From the NCBI GenBank assembly GCA_039680175.1, contig JBDKTO010000036.1, positions 1 to 64,000 on the forward strand: a stretch of 64,000 nucleotides of DNA, given 5' to 3'. A program made the position numbers and the translations under genes. The notes below the pieces were generated by a model. It was not told where the DNA came from. It saw only the letters and a program-made list of their open reading frames with translations, and ran no database searches. Source of the stretch: Veillonellales bacterium. GTDB taxonomy: Bacteria > Bacillota > Negativicutes > JAAYSF01. Positions 25,218-35,937 of this stretch are shown piece by piece (position 1 is the first letter of the stretch; each line of letters starts with the position of its first letter).

Positions 25218-26507
25218 ATGGTAAAATTAGCGGTTATTGCCGATGATATAACCGGTGCGAATGATACGGCAGTACAATTTGCTAAGCATAATATAAGAAG
25301 TCGTGTAAGAATCGATTTTGATCAGCAAAAATTATTGCACGAACCGGCGGATGTTATTGTTGTCGATACGGAGAGCAGGGATATTGCGCCGGCAGAAGCT
25401 TACCGGAAAGTGAAAACAGTCTGCGAAGCTTTACAAACCAGTGGCGTGAAAAATATTTACAAAAAGGTTGATTCAACCCTGCGGGGAAATCTCGGCGCTG
25501 AAATTGAAGCGGCCGCAATGGTTTTTCAACCGGAGCTGGTCGTGATAGCGCCCGCTTTTCCCGGTAATCAGCGGACAACTGTCGGCGGCTATCATTTACT
25601 GGCTAATCTGCCGATTGAATTGACCGAAATTGCTCATGCGCCGAAGAGTCCGGTAAATGAGTCACGCATAGTGGAACTTTTACATACACAAACCGATAGT
25701 AAGATCGGGCTGATTTCACTTAGTACGGTTATGGCCGGAGCAGGAGCCATAAAACAGGCGATTCGGCATTGTTTAGATCGTGGCGAAAGCTGGATCGTAT
25801 TTGACGCCGTATTGGATGAGCATTTACGGCTGATTGTCAAGACTGCCCAAGACTATCATAACGTTTTGTGGGTGGGATCGGCAGGAATGGCAGAACAGTT
25901 ACCTGATTTTTATCAATGGTCAGTTGAGCCCCAAACTGCAGTAATTCCGGGGAAAGGGGCCGTCCTGGTGATTGCCGGCAGTGTGAGTAAAGTTACCCAA
26001 GCCCAAATCAATGCAGTACTGAATTTATCGAATATTCAAATGATAAGAATGGATGCAGCCAAACTCATTCAGAATCAAGAGCGGGAAATAGAACGGTGTA
26101 TTAAGCAAGCGAAAGTTCTGCTTGAGCAGGAAAAAGATGTTTTAATTGCCAGTGCGGTTGATGATTATGACGTGGTTGATGCGGTTACGGCGGGAAAAGG
26201 CCTCGGGATCAGCAGTACTGAGGTAAGTGAGTATACCGCGGCTGCATTCGGTACTCTTGCCGCGGGTTTGGCGGATGTTCAATTAGCGGGTATGGTGCTT
26301 ACCGGCGGTGACACGGCAATTCATGTTTGCCGGGCGTTAGAGGCGGAAGCCATTGAAGTACTGGAACAAGTTACTGCTGGAATTCCTCTCTGTCGATTGG
26401 TTGGCGGTCGTTGCAACGGGCTGCTGGTGATAACAAAAGCCGGCGCTTTTGGCAATGAAGATTCATTTATTTTGTCGCTGCAGGCAATGCGAAAAAAACG
26501 GGCGTAA
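25218..26507 (+). CDS. dtnK: four-carbon acid sugar kinase (DUF1537; D-threonate/D-erythronate kinase type)
   Basis: ATP-dependent kinase (429 aa) that phosphorylates C4 sugar acids at C4. The N-terminal domain begins VIADDITGANDTA, the substrate-binding KKVDSTLRGN is intact, and the C-terminal ATP-binding domain has GMVLTGGDTA and GRCNGLLVITKAGAFG. The ATG at 25218 follows GGAAGGGG; a GTG one codon earlier is possible. With the PdxA2 gene downstream this forms the known route from D-threonate (or D-erythronate) to dihydroxyacetone phosphate. Which sugar acid is used is not visible in the sequence. Confidence 0.88.
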   Translation: MVKLAVIADDITGANDTAVQFAKHNIRSRVRIDFDQQKLLHEPADVIVVDTESRDIAPAEAYRKVKTVCEALQTSGVKNIYKKVDSTLRGNLGAEIEAAAMVFQPELVVIAPAFPGNQRTTVGGYHLLANLPIELTEIAHAPKSPVNESRIVELLHTQTDSKIGLISLSTVMAGAGAIKQAIRHCLDRGESWIVFDAVLDEHLRLIVKTAQDYHNVLWVGSAGMAEQLPDFYQWSVEPQTAVIPGKGAVLVIAGSVSKVTQAQINAVLNLSNIQMIRMDAAKLIQNQEREIERCIKQAKVLLEQEKDVLIASAVDDYDVVDAVTAGKGLGISSTEVSEYTAAAFGTLAAGLADVQLAGMVLTGGDTAIHVCRALEAEAIEVLEQVTAGIPLCRLVGGRCNGLLVITKAGAFGNEDSFILSLQAMRKKRA

Positions 26508-26585
26508 AAATTAACGGCCTTGCTTGGTGAATGCGCAAACAAGCTGAAGCTTTAGGATTGAAGTACAGTACGAGGAGGAATACAG

Positions 26586-27587
26586 ATGAAACCGATACTG
26601 GGAATTACAATGGGTGATGCGGCGGGAATTGGTCCGGAGATTATTGTCAAAGCATTGGCGGAAAGAAAAATATATGATATTGCAAGGCCGGTAGTTTTTG
26701 GCGATAAAAAAATAATTCAGCGGGCAGTCAAAATCATCGGTGCTGACTTAAAATGTCAGGCTGTCCAGGCACCAAGTCTGGCTGGTAAAGCGTATGGGAC
26801 GATTGATATTGTTGATTTGGCTAATTTACCGGCGGATCTGCCTTTTGCCCAAGTAGATGCCCGAGCGGGTAAAGCAGCGTATGAATATATTGAAAAAGCT
26901 GCCGACTATGCGCTAAAGCAAGAAATTCAAGCAATTGTGACCGCTCCTTTAAATAAAGAAGCGTTAAATCTTGGCGGCAATCATTATCCGGGACATACTG
27001 AAATCTTGGCTGCACTGTCCGGGCAAAAAGATTATTCGATGATGCTGGTCAGCGGCCCGCTTAAAGTCATTCATGTAACAACTCATGTGCCGCTGCGAAA
27101 AGCCTGTGATCTTATTAAAAAAGCTCGCGTGCTTCGCGTGATTAAATTAGCCGATGAAGCTTTAAAAATGATGGGCATTGAAAATCCCCGGATCGCTGCA
27201 GCCGGGTTAAATCCCCATTCCGGTGAACATGGCTTGTTTGGCGACGAAGAAGAACTGGAAATTACACCAGCTGTTGACGCGGCAAAAGCAATAGGAATAA
27301 ACGTTACCGGACCGGTGCCGCCGGATACTGTATTTTATCAAGCGGCGATCAAAAAAGAGTTTGATATTGTAGTGGTTATGTATCACGATCAGGGGCATAT
27401 TCCCATCAAAGTCCTGGGCTTTGAAACAGGAGTTAATGTAACAGTCGGCTTACCTTTCATCCGGACTTCTGTTGACCATGGTACAGCCTTTGCTATTGCC
27501 GGTAAAGGTATTGCCGACAGCCGCAGTATGACAGAATCATTATTACTTGGCGCACAGATGGCAAAAGTGAAATTTGCTCATCTTTAA
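26586..27587 (+). CDS. pdxA2: PdxA2-type 4-phospho-sugar-acid dehydrogenase
   Basis: Homologue of 4-hydroxythreonine-4-phosphate dehydrogenase (333 aa). It has GITMGDAAGIGPEI at the start, the metal-binding His in YPGHTE, and later MYHDQGHIPIK with two more metal ligands, then TSVDHGTAFAIAGKG. Beside a DUF1537 kinase, PdxA2 oxidises 4-phospho-D-threonate and loses CO2 to give dihydroxyacetone phosphate. A role in pyridoxal phosphate synthesis is less likely given this operon. AGGAGG precedes the ATG. Confidence 0.9.
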   Translation: MKPILGITMGDAAGIGPEIIVKALAERKIYDIARPVVFGDKKIIQRAVKIIGADLKCQAVQAPSLAGKAYGTIDIVDLANLPADLPFAQVDARAGKAAYEYIEKAADYALKQEIQAIVTAPLNKEALNLGGNHYPGHTEILAALSGQKDYSMMLVSGPLKVIHVTTHVPLRKACDLIKKARVLRVIKLADEALKMMGIENPRIAAAGLNPHSGEHGLFGDEEELEITPAVDAAKAIGINVTGPVPPDTVFYQAAIKKEFDIVVVMYHDQGHIPIKVLGFETGVNVTVGLPFIRTSVDHGTAFAIAGKGIADSRSMTESLLLGAQMAKVKFAHL

Positions 27588-27638
27588 AATAAGTTAAAAG
27601 TTTGCAATAGTAAAATTAAAATGAATGGAGTGAAGAAA

Positions 27639-28613
27639 ATGCAAATTAAAAGGTCGGTTGAGCGTATTCCCGGTGGGATGATGATGATACCGCTGCTGCT
27701 GGGAGCGGTCGTGAATACACTATTTCCAACAGCAGCTAAAACTTTCGGCTCTTTTACCGGTGCTTGGATGACCGGATCGTTATCAATTTTGGCGGTGTTC
27801 TTTGTATGCATGGGAGCTACCATTGATGTGAAGGCAACGCCATACATTTTAAAAAAAGGCGGGACATTACTGTTGGGCAAATTGGCGACTGGCACTTGTC
27901 TTGGCCTTTTAGCCGCTCATTTTATACCAAATGGCATGATTGAGACTGGAATGTTTGCAGGCCTTTCCGCATTGGCAATTATGGCCGCCATGAATGATAC
28001 TAATGGGGGATTGTACATGGCGTTGATTGGTCAGTTCGGCAAGAGCGAAGATGGAGCAGCTTATTCGATCATGAGTATGGAATCAGGACCGTTTTTTACG
28101 ATGGCCGCATTGGGAGTAGCCGGTCTGGCAGCATTCCCCTGGCAGACTTTTGTTGGCGCTATTCTGCCGCTGATCATCGGAATGGTTCTCGGTAATCTTG
28201 ACCGGGAATTGCGTGAGTTTCTTGCCAAAGCTGTGCCGGTTATGATTCCTTTCTTTGCGTTTGCTTTAGGCAATACCTTGAACTTGACAACAGTCTGGAA
28301 AGCCGGTCTGCTGGGTATAATGCTGGGTGTCGGTGTAGTCATATGCACAGGTACTGTATTGATTCTTCTTGATAAACTTACGGGTGGAAATGGAGTCGCG
28401 GGTATCGCGGCGGCATCAACGGCTGGAAATGCAGCGGTTGTTCCTATGGCCATTGCATCCATTGATCCGGCGTATGCTTCTGTGGCTCCGGCGGCGACCA
28501 TGCTGGTTGCTACTAGTGTTATCGTTACTTGTATTTTGGTGCCAATTGTTACTGCATTATGGGCCAGACACGTGGGTGTAGTTAATACAGATGTATCTTC
28601 TTCAGGGGTATAA
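27639..28613 (+). CDS. kdgT: 2-keto-3-deoxygluconate permease family transporter (KdgT-like)
   Basis: Proton symporter family (about 324 aa, ten hydrophobic segments). It has the family opening [20 protein letters not shown], a central [17 protein letters not shown], and a C-terminal [16 protein letters not shown]. The ATG at 27639 follows GGAGTGAAGAAA; an earlier in-frame ATG at 27621 overlaps that site. In this operon it most likely imports the C4 sugar acid acted on by the kinase. Confidence 0.9.
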   Translation: MQIKRSVERIPGGMMMIPLLLGAVVNTLFPTAAKTFGSFTGAWMTGSLSILAVFFVCMGATIDVKATPYILKKGGTLLLGKLATGTCLGLLAAHFIPNGMIETGMFAGLSALAIMAAMNDTNGGLYMALIGQFGKSEDGAAYSIMSMESGPFFTMAALGVAGLAAFPWQTFVGAILPLIIGMVLGNLDRELREFLAKAVPVMIPFFAFALGNTLNLTTVWKAGLLGIMLGVGVVICTGTVLILLDKLTGGNGVAGIAAASTAGNAAVVPMAIASIDPAYASVAPAATMLVATSVIVTCILVPIVTALWARHVGVVNTDVSSSGV

Positions 28614-28666
28614 GGGAACAGCCTGAAGGGAAAAGAAGATAGTCATTTTCATGGAGGAAAATAATT

Positions 28667-29825
28667 ATGAGTAATATATTCATTATTAAACATTGGAAAA
28701 ATTGTTGCCGGTGCGGGCAGTATTAAAGAAATAAAAGATCTTGCAGCTGATTATGCAGCGAAAAACGTAGTTATTATTACGGATCAAGGGGTTTGGAATT
28801 CCGGGCTGGTAGAAAAGCCGAAAGCATTGCTGGAAGGGGCAGGGGTTAATGTCCATGTAATAAACAACACGCCGCCGGAACCCGCGGTAGATCAGGTGGC
28901 AGCTATATTTCAGGCGGCAAAAGAGTTTGAATGTCAGATGATCATTGGTATTGGCGGCGGCAGCTCCATGGATACGGCAAAAATAGTTTCGTTGCTGTTT
29001 ACTAACAATGTGAATTTACGGGAATTAGTCAAGGGAAAAGCACAGATAAAATATCGCGGGATCCCAACAATAATGATTCCGACTACAGCGGGAACCGGAG
29101 CTGAAGCAACGCCAAATGCCATTGTCCTGGTACCGGAAGAAGAATTGAAGGTTGGGATTGTCAGTGAAAAAATGGTATCAGACTGTGTAATTTTAGATCC
29201 GGCAATGACAGTTGATTTGCCTAAGCACATCACGGCGAATACGGGGATGGATGCCTTATGTCATGCCATTGAATGTTATATTTCGAAAAAGGCGAATCCC
29301 TTCAGTGACACTTTTGCGCTGAAAGCAATTACCCTGATTTCCCGCAGCATCCGCGAGGCATACAATGACGGACATAACTTAACAGCCCGGGAAGATATGC
29401 TTTTGGGAGCGCTGTTTGGCGGCATTTCGATTGCAACTTCCAGTACGACTGCTGTACATGCCTTATCGTATCCGCTGGGCGGGAAATATCATATTCCTCA
29501 TGGTTTATCCAATGCAATCCTGCTGCCGGATGTGATGAAGTTCAATTTAGATGTCTGTGAAGAAAAATTTAAAGATATTGCCGTTGCTATGGGACTTGAA
29601 CTTGCAGGCTGTACAACCAGAGAAGCCGCTGAACGGATGATTGATAATTTGTATTCTATGATTGAGGATCTGAATGTGAAATGCGACTTGCAGGCGAAAG
29701 GTATTAATGAAGCTGCCCTTGATGATATGATTGAAGCGGCTGCCAAAGTAACCCGTTTGCTAGATAACAATCCCAAAGTTGTAACTAGGGAGGACATGCG
29801 GGCAATTTATAAAAAATTATTGTAA
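28667..29825 (+). pseudogene. iron-containing alcohol dehydrogenase, frameshifted near its start
   Basis: Group III Fe-ADH. The main frame has GGGSSMDTAK (nucleotide binding), DALCHAIECY and HALSYPLGGKYHIPHG (iron ligands), and runs to the normal C-terminus. The expected start ATG (28667, after GGAGG) reads MSNIFIIK, but the rest of the N-terminal domain (from about 28689: NIGKIVAGAGSIKEIKD) is in another frame. One extra A in the TTAAAC run at 28686-28691 explains it. Without repair the first ATG frame stops at 28726; the next plausible in-frame start (TTG 28827) would omit about 53 residues of the Rossmann fold. Either a recent inactivation or a sequencing error. It ends 20 bases from a converging gene. 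Confidence 0.85.
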
Positions 29826-29845
29826 AGCTGCCGGCTTTGAGGTTC

Positions 29846-31840
29846 TCAAAGTTTAGCCCCGTGGTTAGAAACCGTCAGCCCGTTTCGGCCTTTGTTGATT
29901 TGGATTAATCCTTCCCGCTGGAGGTGAGACAGTGATTTTCTTACCACGCTTTCTGGTAACGATAAGGCTGCGGCCAGGGATCTTCGGCCAACCGGTGTTT
30001 TTTGTTCGTTGAATTTGGTTATTGTGGTGAGAATCAGCGGCTCAAGGTTTTGCTGTTCAGGTGTATGGAGATTGGTATGAGTTGATTGCAGCTCTTCCGA
30101 CAACATGATAGGCGAAGGTGGGCAATCAGGTGAAATAGTAACGAGATATTCGATTGCATTTTGCAGTTCTCTGATATTGCCGGGCCAGTCATATGAAAGA
30201 AATTGGGCTGCAATCCGTTCCAAATAGATGTCGGCCGGAATTGTATTTTTTTGCTGGCGGCAATGGGCGTTGTAAAAGCTTTCCGCCAATAAAAGAATGT
30301 CTGCTTTTCTGTCTTTTAAGGACGGCATTTTTATCGGCAATACATTTAAACGATAGTATAAATCCTGACGAAAAGTATTGTTTGCAATTAACTTTTTTAA
30401 ATCCCTATTGGTAGCGGTAATGACTCTAACGTCAATCGGAATGATCCGCGATCCGCCGATGCGGCGGACCTGCTTCTCCTGGAGTACTCTTAAAAGTTTG
30501 ACCTGAAAAGGGAGAGGCGCATCGCCTACTTCATCCAAGAAGAGGGTCCCCTTATGGGCTTGTTCAAATAGTCCGGCTGAGCCGCCCTTCCGGGCGCCGG
30601 TAAATGACCCTTCTTCATAACCGAAAAGTTCGCTTTCCAGCAAATTTTCCGTCATTGCGGCAAAATTTACTGCGACAAACGGACCGCTTTTTCGTGGCGA
30701 AGCATTGTGAATACCCTGGGCTAAAAGTTCTTTTCCTGTGCCGCTTTCCCCCAGAATCAGGATGGGAGCATTTGATGCGGCCATTTTACGTGCCAGCTCT
30801 ACGGTGTGGGTTATTGCTTGAGTTTTTCCTTGTATGTTAGCAAAGGTATAACGGGCAACGTGAAGCTGACTTACTAATTTGCGTCGCAGTTCTTCTTCCA
30901 GTCTTTGAATTTCTGAAACATCTTTAAACGTATATACCGTACCCAGTTCGGTAGCTTCTTCATGAATTTTTGCCGCATTCACTATCACATGGTGGTTGTT
31001 TATTTTAACAAAAATTTCATTTTCACTGCTCAGGGGATTAAAAAAAGCAAGATTTTTGCCGCCGGGCAATTGGTCAATCGTACTTCCGGCTGCTTCTACA
31101 GCCTTCAAACCAAACAATGTTTCCGCTACCGGGTTAAATACGGATATGTGTTTTTCATTATCAACTGCGATGATGCCGTCGTGTACGGTGTCAATAATCG
31201 TTTGCAGTTGATTTTTTATTTTATTGCTTACATTTGTGCTGTACTTGCTCTTTTTTATCAATTCTATAATATCCCGCAAATAGTTCGCCGAAAGATAGTT
31301 TGCTTTATTATCCAGAATGGATAATTTTTGCAAAATTTCAGTTAGAGTGGTTAGATCAATAACTCTGCTTTTAATGTCTATCACTTGTTCCACGCATGCC
31401 GGTATTAAATTGACTTCACCCGGGGTAATTGCTATTTTCAGGTGAGGATAATTCTTCATGACGGGGGCGTAAGAATGATATTTTATATGGTCAATACCTA
31501 AGGCGATTAATAATGAGATGGTCTCCTGAGCGGAAGAAAGGAGATCGTTAACAAGCAGAACATCGGTATTGGCCGGTAAATCAAATAACTGATCCACTTC
31601 GTGGTAATTAATGGCGCGCCTTGCCAAAATTATAGGGCATTTAGGGTTGATTCGGGGCAGTGCTTTTTCATAGGAATGCTTGCTTGAAAACACCACAACA
31701 TCAGCGGTAATGTTGTCAGCCATATTTCCATCAATATAATATCCGGTAATCCTTATCCGGTTACCCAGTAAATCTTTGAGTTGCTCTTGCAGTGCCAAAC
31801 ATGTATTTTTCCCCTGGGAAACGATAGCCAGGCTTTTCAT
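29846..31840 (-). CDS. sigma-54 activator with GSFTGA loop (isoaspartyl cluster regulator)
   Basis: Sigma-54 enhancer-binding protein (664 aa). Its N-terminal 190 residues form a two-lobed sensor resembling PrpR-N only loosely. A PAS domain (about 215-315) precedes the AAA+ core with GESGTGKE, a GSFTGA loop in place of GAFTGA, and [10 protein letters not shown]. The C-terminus is not the usual Fis helix but a winged-helix-like segment ([20 protein letters not shown]). It is divergent from the isoaspartyl peptidase gene, with a perfect -24/-12 promoter and tandem TGGGATTA repeats between them. Confidence 0.9.
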   Translation of the reverse strand: MKSLAIVSQGKNTCLALQEQLKDLLGNRIRITGYYIDGNMADNITADVVVFSSKHSYEKALPRINPKCPIILARRAINYHEVDQLFDLPANTDVLLVNDLLSSAQETISLLIALGIDHIKYHSYAPVMKNYPHLKIAITPGEVNLIPACVEQVIDIKSRVIDLTTLTEILQKLSILDNKANYLSANYLRDIIELIKKSKYSTNVSNKIKNQLQTIIDTVHDGIIAVDNEKHISVFNPVAETLFGLKAVEAAGSTIDQLPGGKNLAFFNPLSSENEIFVKINNHHVIVNAAKIHEEATELGTVYTFKDVSEIQRLEEELRRKLVSQLHVARYTFANIQGKTQAITHTVELARKMAASNAPILILGESGTGKELLAQGIHNASPRKSGPFVAVNFAAMTENLLESELFGYEEGSFTGARKGGSAGLFEQAHKGTLFLDEVGDAPLPFQVKLLRVLQEKQVRRIGGSRIIPIDVRVITATNRDLKKLIANNTFRQDLYYRLNVLPIKMPSLKDRKADILLLAESFYNAHCRQQKNTIPADIYLERIAAQFLSYDWPGNIRELQNAIEYLVTISPDCPPSPIMLSEELQSTHTNLHTPEQQNLEPLILTTITKFNEQKTPVGRRSLAAALSLPESVVRKSLSHLQREGLIQINKGRNGLTVSNHGAKL

Positions 31841-31869
31841 TGTGTACCCCCTGCTCCATTCTCTTGAAT

Positions 31870-31906
31870 TGGGATTATAAATGGGATTAGTAATAGCCTA
31901 TCCCAT
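31870..31906. promoter_or_regulatory. candidate activator-binding repeats
   Basis: TGGGATTA occurs at 31870-31877 and 31882-31889. ATGGGAT (31881-31887) also forms a dyad with ATCCCAT (31900-31906). They lie 75-110 bases upstream of the -24 element, the usual distance for a sigma-54 enhancer site. Confidence 0.6.
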
Positions 31907-31981
31907 TCCCTTTCTACACATATAGCATCATTCCTCTATGAATCAGCCTAATATTGCAGGATTTATGATATATTTTGCAGT

Positions 31982-31997
31982 TGGCATGAATATTGCA
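31982..31997 (+). promoter_or_regulatory. sigma-54 promoter of the isoaspartyl peptidase operon
   Basis: TGGCATGAATATTGCA fits the -24/-12 consensus with correct spacing. It lies 52 bases before the peptidase ATG. Confidence 0.92.
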
Positions 31998-32048
31998 TAG
32001 CTATTATGGAAGAAACAGTGCTATTAATATAAAAAGGAGTTTAACAAA

Positions 32049-33002
32049 ATGAAAAAGACGGTCTTACTTATCCATGGCGGTGCAGGAAGCACCATAAATT
32101 CTTTATCTTTAGATGAACTGGAAGAAAGAAGAACGGTTTTATTGCAAGCATTAAAGGCGGGTCAAGATATTTTACAAAATGAAGGTTCGAGTATTGATGC
32201 TACGACTGCTGCTGTCGTTGTCATGGAAAACTCTCCCTTGTTTAATGCCGGTAAAGGTGCTGTTTTTACTCATGAAGGTAAAAACGAAATGGATGCTTGT
32301 ATTATGGATGGAAAAACATTAAATTCAGGAGCTGTTGGCGGGGTTAGAAGAATTAAAAACCCGATAAAAGCAGCAAATGTAGTGATGAGCCATTCAACGC
32401 ATGTATTATTAATTAGTGAAGGGGCAGAAAAGTTTGCAAAAGAATATGGTGTTGAATGTGTAGAGCCGGAATATTTTTATACGGATTTTCGTTACCATCA
32501 ATTGCAAGAAGCATTAAAAAAAGATGCAGTATATGTCGATCATGATATTCCATTATCATCAGGTAAGAATAAACAACCTAAGTATATGGGAACAGTAGGT
32601 GCCGTAGCATTGGATTGTCACGGTAATCTTGCTGCTGCTACTTCTACCGGCGGTTTAACTAATAAAAGATATGGTCGTGTTGGCGATTCAGCCATAGCGG
32701 GTGCCGGCAATTATGCCAATAATAATAGTATTGCAATGTCAGGGACCGGTACTGGGGACATTTTTGTACAAGCAGTCGCCGGCCATGAAGTGAATGCTTT
32801 ATACCAATATAAAGGACTAGATTTAAAAAGTGCAGTATCTGCAACATTGCAAAAAATATATGACTTGGGAGGACATGGTGGTATGATTGCGCTAGATAAA
32901 GATGGCAATTATGTTTTTGAAATGAATACTGATGGCATGTACCGTGGAGTTGCTATAAATAATGAGGAACCGATCATTAAATGTTTCAAGGATGAAGCCT
33001 AG
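32049..33002 (+). CDS. iaaA: isoaspartyl peptidase / plant-type L-asparaginase
   Basis: Ntn-hydrolase precursor (317 aa) that hydrolyses beta-aspartyl (isoaspartyl) dipeptides and often L-asparagine. It opens with LLIHGGAGS and has FNAGKGAVFTHEGKNEMDACIM. The autocleavage site is before the Thr in YMGTVGAVALD, which becomes the nucleophile, and GRVGDSAIAGAGNYA follows. It lacks a signal peptide, so it is cytoplasmic. AAAAGGAG precedes the ATG. It is first in a sigma-54-driven operon with a dicarboxylate carrier. Confidence 0.93.
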   Translation: MKKTVLLIHGGAGSTINSLSLDELEERRTVLLQALKAGQDILQNEGSSIDATTAAVVVMENSPLFNAGKGAVFTHEGKNEMDACIMDGKTLNSGAVGGVRRIKNPIKAANVVMSHSTHVLLISEGAEKFAKEYGVECVEPEYFYTDFRYHQLQEALKKDAVYVDHDIPLSSGKNKQPKYMGTVGAVALDCHGNLAAATSTGGLTNKRYGRVGDSAIAGAGNYANNNSIAMSGTGTGDIFVQAVAGHEVNALYQYKGLDLKSAVSATLQKIYDLGGHGGMIALDKDGNYVFEMNTDGMYRGVAINNEEPIIKCFKDEA

Positions 33003-33022
33003 AAAGGGAGAGAAATCTAAAA

Positions 33023-34399
33023 ATGGATATTCTTATTATATTAATATTGGCAATATCAATGGTTTTAACTTTTTGGGCAATTATCAAAAAGTATAATCCA
33101 ACTGTCACTTTATTGGCAGCTGGTCTTATTTTAATTACCATCGCCTATTTTTTTAACATAGGCGATGGTAAAATTCCTTTGAAAAAACCTACGGATTTTT
33201 TCTTTGTTGATATATTTGCTGTGCTGACAGAGAATTTTAAAGCAACATTTAGTGGCGTAGGAATGTATATTCTTACCATAGGAGGCTTTGCTTATTTCAT
33301 AGAAAAAATAGGTTCAGGTCAAACATTGGTGTATTATGCCATTAAACCTTTAAAGAAAATTAAAAACCCTTACATCGTTCTTGCATTAATATTCTATTTC
33401 GGTGTATTCTTAAATATTTTTATTGATAGTGCCGCCGGACTGGGATTGTTGTTAGTAGCGACGGTTTATCCTATATTGAGAGAGCTTGGAATCTCAAAAC
33501 TGGCCGCCGCGTCAGTTATATCAACAACAGGCAGCTTTGCAATTACTCCATTATCAACTATTGGTGCATTAAATGCGGAGTTACTTCATCTTCCATTACA
33601 TGAATATTTTTTTAATTATAAAATATATACATCTGTATTCATCGTTTTGTTTGCCGGATTATCGCATCTTGTATGGCATAAATACTGTGATAATAAAAAA
33701 TCTATTGTCATCTCAGATGAGGATAATGTAGAAACGAGCGATTTAAAGCCAGGTAATCCTTTATTGGCAATCATACCGCTTATTCCGATTTTCATAATGT
33801 TTATTCCGCTTTTTAATAAACAGATAAAAATGGATATCTCCACGGTAATGTTTGCCAGTGTTGCTATTTCAGTGGTTTTAATGGCAATTGTTAAAAAATT
33901 GTCACTAAAAGAGGTATTTACATTAGTTGGGGAGTATCTTTCTGGTATGTCTAAAATTCTTAGCGTGGTTATTCTTGTTATTGCAGGTCAAATTTTTGCA
34001 GCCGGTCTAATTGATATGGGAGCCGTTACATATTTGATAAAATTAGGTAATTCGTTGCAACTGGGCGGATTAGGTATATCGCTTATTTTTGCAACTATTG
34101 CTTTTCTATTGGCAGCAATGATTGGTTCGGCAAATGCGGTTGTTATTGCATTTGCCAATTTATCACCAGCAATCGCAGCGCAGTTTTCAGTACCATTAAT
34201 GATGTTTTTAATGCCATTACACGATCTGGCTATTCTCGGGAGGCCTCTCGCTCCTGTAGCCGGTGTTGTTATCGCTGTTGCAGGTATAACGCAGGTAAAC
34301 GTAATTGATTTAGTGAGGCGAAATTGCGTCCCGATGATCAGTACAGCAGTATTTGCGTTTGCAATTAATCTGATTTTGTTACCCATCTTACTAAAATAA
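33023..34399 (+). CDS. dcuC: DcuC-like C4-dicarboxylate transporter
   Basis: Polytopic carrier (458 aa, about twelve segments) of the anaerobic C4-dicarboxylate DcuC family. IGGFAYFIEKIGSG, SAAGLGLLLVATVYPIL and ISTTGSFAITPLS match the DcuC layout in order. It follows the peptidase by 20 bases. DcuC exchanges or exports succinate, fumarate and aspartate. Here it might take up beta-aspartyl compounds or export the C4 acid left after aspartate breakdown (inference). Confidence 0.82.
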   Translation: MDILIILILAISMVLTFWAIIKKYNPTVTLLAAGLILITIAYFFNIGDGKIPLKKPTDFFFVDIFAVLTENFKATFSGVGMYILTIGGFAYFIEKIGSGQTLVYYAIKPLKKIKNPYIVLALIFYFGVFLNIFIDSAAGLGLLLVATVYPILRELGISKLAAASVISTTGSFAITPLSTIGALNAELLHLPLHEYFFNYKIYTSVFIVLFAGLSHLVWHKYCDNKKSIVISDEDNVETSDLKPGNPLLAIIPLIPIFIMFIPLFNKQIKMDISTVMFASVAISVVLMAIVKKLSLKEVFTLVGEYLSGMSKILSVVILVIAGQIFAAGLIDMGAVTYLIKLGNSLQLGGLGISLIFATIAFLLAAMIGSANAVVIAFANLSPAIAAQFSVPLMMFLMPLHDLAILGRPLAPVAGVVIAVAGITQVNVIDLVRRNCVPMISTAVFAFAINLILLPILLK

Positions 34400-34543
34400 A
34401 TCTAAAAACGATTAGGTTCTTGTCGGTTTTGTAGATCTCTGTTGCCAGGAAGATTTTGCTGCTGAAGACCGGGACATCCATTATGGGGCCGGTTCAAACA
34501 AGGGAACAGGGTTTTCTTATAAAACAAAAAGGAGTGGTTTGGC

Positions 34544-35758
34544 GTGAAGAAGGTTTACGACCGTATTACTGCTAATTCGGCTGTAAAGCAGGGTTTGAAG
34601 TTTATCAAGGCAGACCAGGATAAAACGATTGCCGATCAGAAAGAAATTTGTGCAATTGCTGCTCCGCCCTTTGAAGAGCGGCTGCGTGCGGCGGACTATT
34701 TAAAACGGCTTAAGGCTTTAGGTTTAACAGATACACGGATGGACAGCGAGGGAAATGTTTTTGGCGTTCGGCACGGGGTGGGCAACGGCCCCAAGGTAAT
34801 GATGGCCGCTCACTTGGATACGGTTTTTCCTGCTGGTACGGATACGACTGTCAAAGAGAAAGACGGAATACTTTATGCTCCGGGAATTTGTGACGATACC
34901 CGGGGATTAGCGGCGATCCTTTCAGTTGTCAGAGCACTTAATGCCAGCAATATTAAAACAGTCGGGGATATTATTTTTTGCGGGAATGTTGGTGAAGAAG
35001 GGTTAGGGGATCTGCGGGGCGTCAAGGCAATATTCCGGGATAATAAGGATATAGAAGGATTTATCTCTTTAGATGGTACCGGATCCCAGAATATTACGTA
35101 TTTGGCCACCGGCAGCCATCGCTTTGAAATCACCTATAAAGGTCCTGGCGGACACAGCTTCAGTGCCTTTGGCCTTCCTAGCGCTATCCATGCTTTAGGC
35201 CGCGCCATTGCTCAGATCGCCGACATTAAAACGTCGGACGAGCCGAAAACAACATTTACAGTGGGTGTTATAAAAGGTGGTACTTCGGTTAATGCAATTG
35301 CTTACGAAGCCAGTATGCTGGTGGACATCCGCTCTAATTCTCAGGCAGAATTGCTGAAGCTTGAAGCTAAAGTGCTGGCTATTGTTAAGCAAGCGGCGGC
35401 GGCAGAAAACGCTCGCTGGGACAGCGACCGGATAACGGTAGAAAGCAAGCTTGTCGGCGATCGTCCGGCAGGAGTGCAGTCGGCAGATGCACCGATAGTC
35501 CAAGCTGCATGGACCGCAACTCAAAGCATAGGTGAAGAGCCTGTGCTGCGTAAAGCCAGCAGTACCGATGTCAATTTACCAATCAGCTTAAAGATTCCGG
35601 CTATTGCCCTCGGCCCTGGCGGTAATGAAGGCTGCGGCCATTCGCTTGATGAGTGGTTTGATCCCACGGACGCTTATAAAGGACCGCAAAGAGCTTTCCT
35701 TACTATTCTTGGATTGGTGGGAATAGATGGCGTCAGTCAGCCATTATTGGGGAAGTAG
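34544..35758 (+). CDS. M20-family zinc peptidase
   Basis: M20 metallopeptidase (404 aa) related to peptidase T and carboxypeptidase G2. Zinc ligands and catalytic residues appear in order: AAHLDTVFP (His and catalytic Asp), CDDTRG (bridging Asp), GEEGLGD (catalytic Glu pair), SLDGTG (Asp) and CGHSLDEW (final His). A lid/dimerisation domain holds GGHSFSAFG. The GTG start follows AAGGAG. It lies 144 bases behind the DcuC-like gene with no clear terminator between, so it may extend that operon. It should release amino acids from small peptides or N-acyl amino acids. Confidence 0.88.
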   Translation: MKKVYDRITANSAVKQGLKFIKADQDKTIADQKEICAIAAPPFEERLRAADYLKRLKALGLTDTRMDSEGNVFGVRHGVGNGPKVMMAAHLDTVFPAGTDTTVKEKDGILYAPGICDDTRGLAAILSVVRALNASNIKTVGDIIFCGNVGEEGLGDLRGVKAIFRDNKDIEGFISLDGTGSQNITYLATGSHRFEITYKGPGGHSFSAFGLPSAIHALGRAIAQIADIKTSDEPKTTFTVGVIKGGTSVNAIAYEASMLVDIRSNSQAELLKLEAKVLAIVKQAAAAENARWDSDRITVESKLVGDRPAGVQSADAPIVQAAWTATQSIGEEPVLRKASSTDVNLPISLKIPAIALGPGGNEGCGHSLDEWFDPTDAYKGPQRAFLTILGLVGIDGVSQPLLGK

Positions 35759-35937
35759 TCAACAGGACATTCTTTTTATTTCCGGCATTGCCTCAGCAGC
35801 AAAGGGAGAGGCCATTCCCCTTTGGTTATCAATCGGCAGGATGTTTCGTGGTGAAGACGAGTTTTGAATCCGGCAGGAATTTTTCGGCCTGAAACAGAAG
35901 GATAAAATCAAAATAATAGAAAAGGAGGTTAGATAAT

